Assembly: GCA_014379915.1 (NCBI GenBank)
Contig: JACMKV010000118.1
Coordinates: 1 to 6,315, forward strand
Direction: 5' to 3'
DNA: 6,315 nucleotides
From: Burkholderiales bacterium
Lineage (GTDB): Bacteria; Pseudomonadota; Gammaproteobacteria; Burkholderiales; JACMKV01
This document shows, piece by piece, positions 4,814 to 6,315 of this stretch. The notes beneath the pieces were generated by a model. That model did no database searches. It was given only the letters and a program-made list of their open reading frames with translations, and was not told where the DNA came from. Each line of letters begins with the position of its first letter. The first letter of the stretch is position 1. A program made the position numbers and the translations under genes.

Positions 4814-5150
4814 ATTTGCCCGCGCTACTTTCCTTAGTAATCTGAAAGTAGATTTCCCCAGGTTTGACCAAGCCCAGATCGCTGCGTGCGCGCTCTTCGA
4901 TTGCTTCAGTGCCCGACTTCAGATCGAGCACTTCGGCATCGAGTGCGCGATTGCGGCTTTCCAGTTGCTGATTGATTTTTTTTTGCGCCGTTACGCGCTC
5001 GGCATTGGCGCGCACTTCCCTCCAGCTGCCTTTGCCGAACCACAACGGATACTGGACAGCGACGATCAGCGCCAGCAGCGCAAGCGTCAGAAACCGTGCG
5101 GCGGATTTGCTCAACGCAGATGGCGAAACGCCGTGCGGCCCGGGTAGCAT
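4812..5150 (-). CDS. ftsB: Cell division protein FtsB
   Basis: FtsB is a small bitopic inner-membrane protein of the divisome; it pairs with FtsL through its coiled coil and, with FtsQ, helps activate septal peptidoglycan synthesis. Visible here are a short N-terminal stretch, a membrane segment (about 20-35, FLTLALLALIVAVQYPLWFG), the family's GKGSW motif, a coiled-coil region (about 45-80) and the conserved C-terminal block EERARSDLGLVKPGEIYF (85-102). The start is uncertain. ATG 5150-5148 gives 112 residues and a 40-bp overlap with enolase. TTG 5114-5112 overlaps the enolase stop as TTGA and gives 100 residues, nearer to the usual family N-terminus, but has no ribosome binding site. The eno-ftsB order is standard in many beta- and gammaproteobacteria. 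A run of nine A residues lies inside the coiled-coil coding region. Confidence 0.93.
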   Translation of the reverse strand: MLPGPHGVSPSALSKSAARFLTLALLALIVAVQYPLWFGKGSWREVRANAERVTAQKKINQQLESRNRALDAEVLDLKSGTEAIEERARSDLGLVKPGEIYFQITKESSAGK

Positions 5151-6315
5151 GCCGTTGCGCCGAGCTGTTCTTCGATGCGCAGCAACTGGTTATATTTTGC
5201 GATCCGGTCCGAGCGCGACAGCGAGCCGGTTTTGATCTGCATCGCATTGCTGGCGACGGCGATATCGGCAATCGTCGTGTCTTCGGTTTCGCCCGAGCGA
5301 TGCGATATGACGCTGGTATAGGCGTTGCGCTTGGCCATATCGATCGCGGCCAGCGTTTCGCTCAAGGTGCCGATCTGGTTGATCTTGATCAGCACCGAAT
5401 TGGCGAGCCCCTGCTGGATGCCTTCCTGCAAAATTCTGGTGTTGGTCACGAACAGATCGTCGCCGACCAGCTGCAGCTTGCCGCCGAGGCGCTCGGTCAG
5501 GACCTTCCAGCCCGGCCAATCGATTTCCGACATGCCGTCTTCGATGCTGATGATCGGATATTTCTCGACCCAGCGCCCCAGATAGTCGGCAAACTCCGAA
5601 GCGCTCAAACTGGCTTTTTCGGAAGTCAGCTGATACTTGCCATCCTTGAAAAATTCCGAGCTTGCGCAGTCGAGTCCGAGCGCGACATCCGATCCCGCCT
5701 GATAACCGGCAACGTCGATCGCCTGCGTGATCAGTTTGAGCGCGGCTTCGTGATTCTCCAGGTTCGGCGCGAAGCCGCCCTCGTCGCCTACGGTTGTTGC
5801 CATGCCTTTGTCATTGATCAACTTCTTCAGCGCATGAAACACCTCGGCGCCGCAGCGCAGCGCATCACGGAAGCTTTGCGCGCCGACCGGGATGATCATG
5901 AATTCCTGAATGTCGAGATTGTTATTCGCATGGGCGCCGCCGTTGATCACGTTCATCATCGGTACCGGCATCTGCATGCCACCCATGCCGCCGAAATAAC
6001 GGTACAGGGGCAGGCCGGATTCTTCGGCAGCCGCGCGTGCCACCGCCATCGATACCGCCAACATGGCATTGGCCCCGAGGCGTGACTTGTTTTCAGTGCC
6101 GTCCAGGTCGATCAAGGTGCGATCGAGGAAGGCCTGCTCGGAGGCGTCCAGCCCCATCACGGCTTCGGAAATTTCGGTGTTGATGAATTCCACCGCTTTG
6201 AGCACCCCTTTACCCATATAGCGGCTCTTGTCGCCATCGCGCAACTCGATGGCTTCACGCGAACCGGTGGATGCTCCGGAAGGCACGGCGGCCCGCCCCA
6301 TGGTGCCGCTTTCCA
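5111..6315 (-). CDS. eno: Enolase (phosphopyruvate hydratase), 5' end missing
   Basis: Enolase interconverts 2-phosphoglycerate and phosphoenolpyruvate in glycolysis; it is a cytoplasmic, Mg-dependent enzyme that also serves in the RNA degradosome of some bacteria. 400 codons are visible and about 27 N-terminal residues lie beyond the right edge; the first visible residues are ESGTMGRAAVPSGASTGSRE. Counting from M at 6301, the expected active-site residues are all present: E133 (IQEFM), E174 (GDEGG), metal ligands D211 (LDCASSE), E254 (IEDGM) and D281 (VGDDLF), catalytic K306 (LIKINQIG), the SHRSGETED loop (333-341) and K357 (IKTGS). It ends with the usual YPGRTAFRHLR. ATG 6301 is internal and is not the start. 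The gene is transcribed into ftsB, which it overlaps. No truncation or substitution suggests loss of activity. Confidence 0.98.
   Translation of the reverse strand, partial: ESGTMGRAAVPSGASTGSREAIELRDGDKSRYMGKGVLKAVEFINTEISEAVMGLDASEQAFLDRTLIDLDGTENKSRLGANAMLAVSMAVARAAAEESGLPLYRYFGGMGGMQMPVPMMNVINGGAHANNNLDIQEFMIIPVGAQSFRDALRCGAEVFHALKKLINDKGMATTVGDEGGFAPNLENHEAALKLITQAIDVAGYQAGSDVALGLDCASSEFFKDGKYQLTSEKASLSASEFADYLGRWVEKYPIISIEDGMSEIDWPGWKVLTERLGGKLQLVGDDLFVTNTRILQEGIQQGLANSVLIKINQIGTLSETLAAIDMAKRNAYTSVISHRSGETEDTTIADIAVASNAMQIKTGSLSRSDRIAKYNQLLRIEEQLGATACYPGRTAFRHLR

Noticed and set aside
5096..6085. Plus-strand frame of 329 codons opposite enolase
   Set aside because: Enolase on the minus strand is certain from its active-site motifs; the antisense frame is a by-product of its codon usage.

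Overview
The window looks like a stretch of a GC-rich (roughly 60% by eye) proteobacterial chromosome, most likely a betaproteobacterium. The main clue is the eno-ftsB pair at the right end; the style of the enolase and FtsB proteins agrees. No marker here settles the genus, so this placement is an inference.

Layout from left to right. Positions 1-190 hold the first 63 codons of an exported protein of unknown function (minus strand). Positions 191-671 have no credible gene but are dense in inverted repeats, some resembling dispersed intergenic repeats. Positions 672-2983 are a two-gene minus-strand operon for a betaine/choline-type ABC importer: an ATPase (TTG start) and a protein fusing the substrate-binding domain to the permease. 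The two genes overlap in a TGATG stop/start motif that lies in a tandemly triplicated 12-bp unit. Positions 2984-3191 separate this operon from a divergent MFS gene; they hold an 82-bp palindromic element made of CTCTGTG-type repeats and a TATAAT promoter box. The MFS transporter (3192-4550, plus strand) has an enlarged hydrophilic central loop. After it comes a 41-codon membrane-protein gene (4631-4756) with a consensus ribosome binding site, possibly coupled to a 24-codon upstream frame. The right end is the convergent eno-ftsB pair (minus strand): ftsB is complete and enolase lacks only about 27 N-terminal residues, which fall outside the window.

Functionally, the ATPase and the fusion protein are enough for a complete importer: two copies of each would give the binding domains, channel and motor. 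Four tyrosines in the binding domain are spaced like the aromatic box of ProX-type betaine-binding proteins, so an osmoprotectant role is likely. Enolase (glycolysis) and FtsB (divisome) are housekeeping genes. The MFS substrate cannot be read from the sequence.

I found no RNA gene, CRISPR array, transposase or integrase. The best candidates for something undescribed are the 41-residue membrane protein with its coupled upstream frame, and the start-codon region made of a triplicated TGATG unit.
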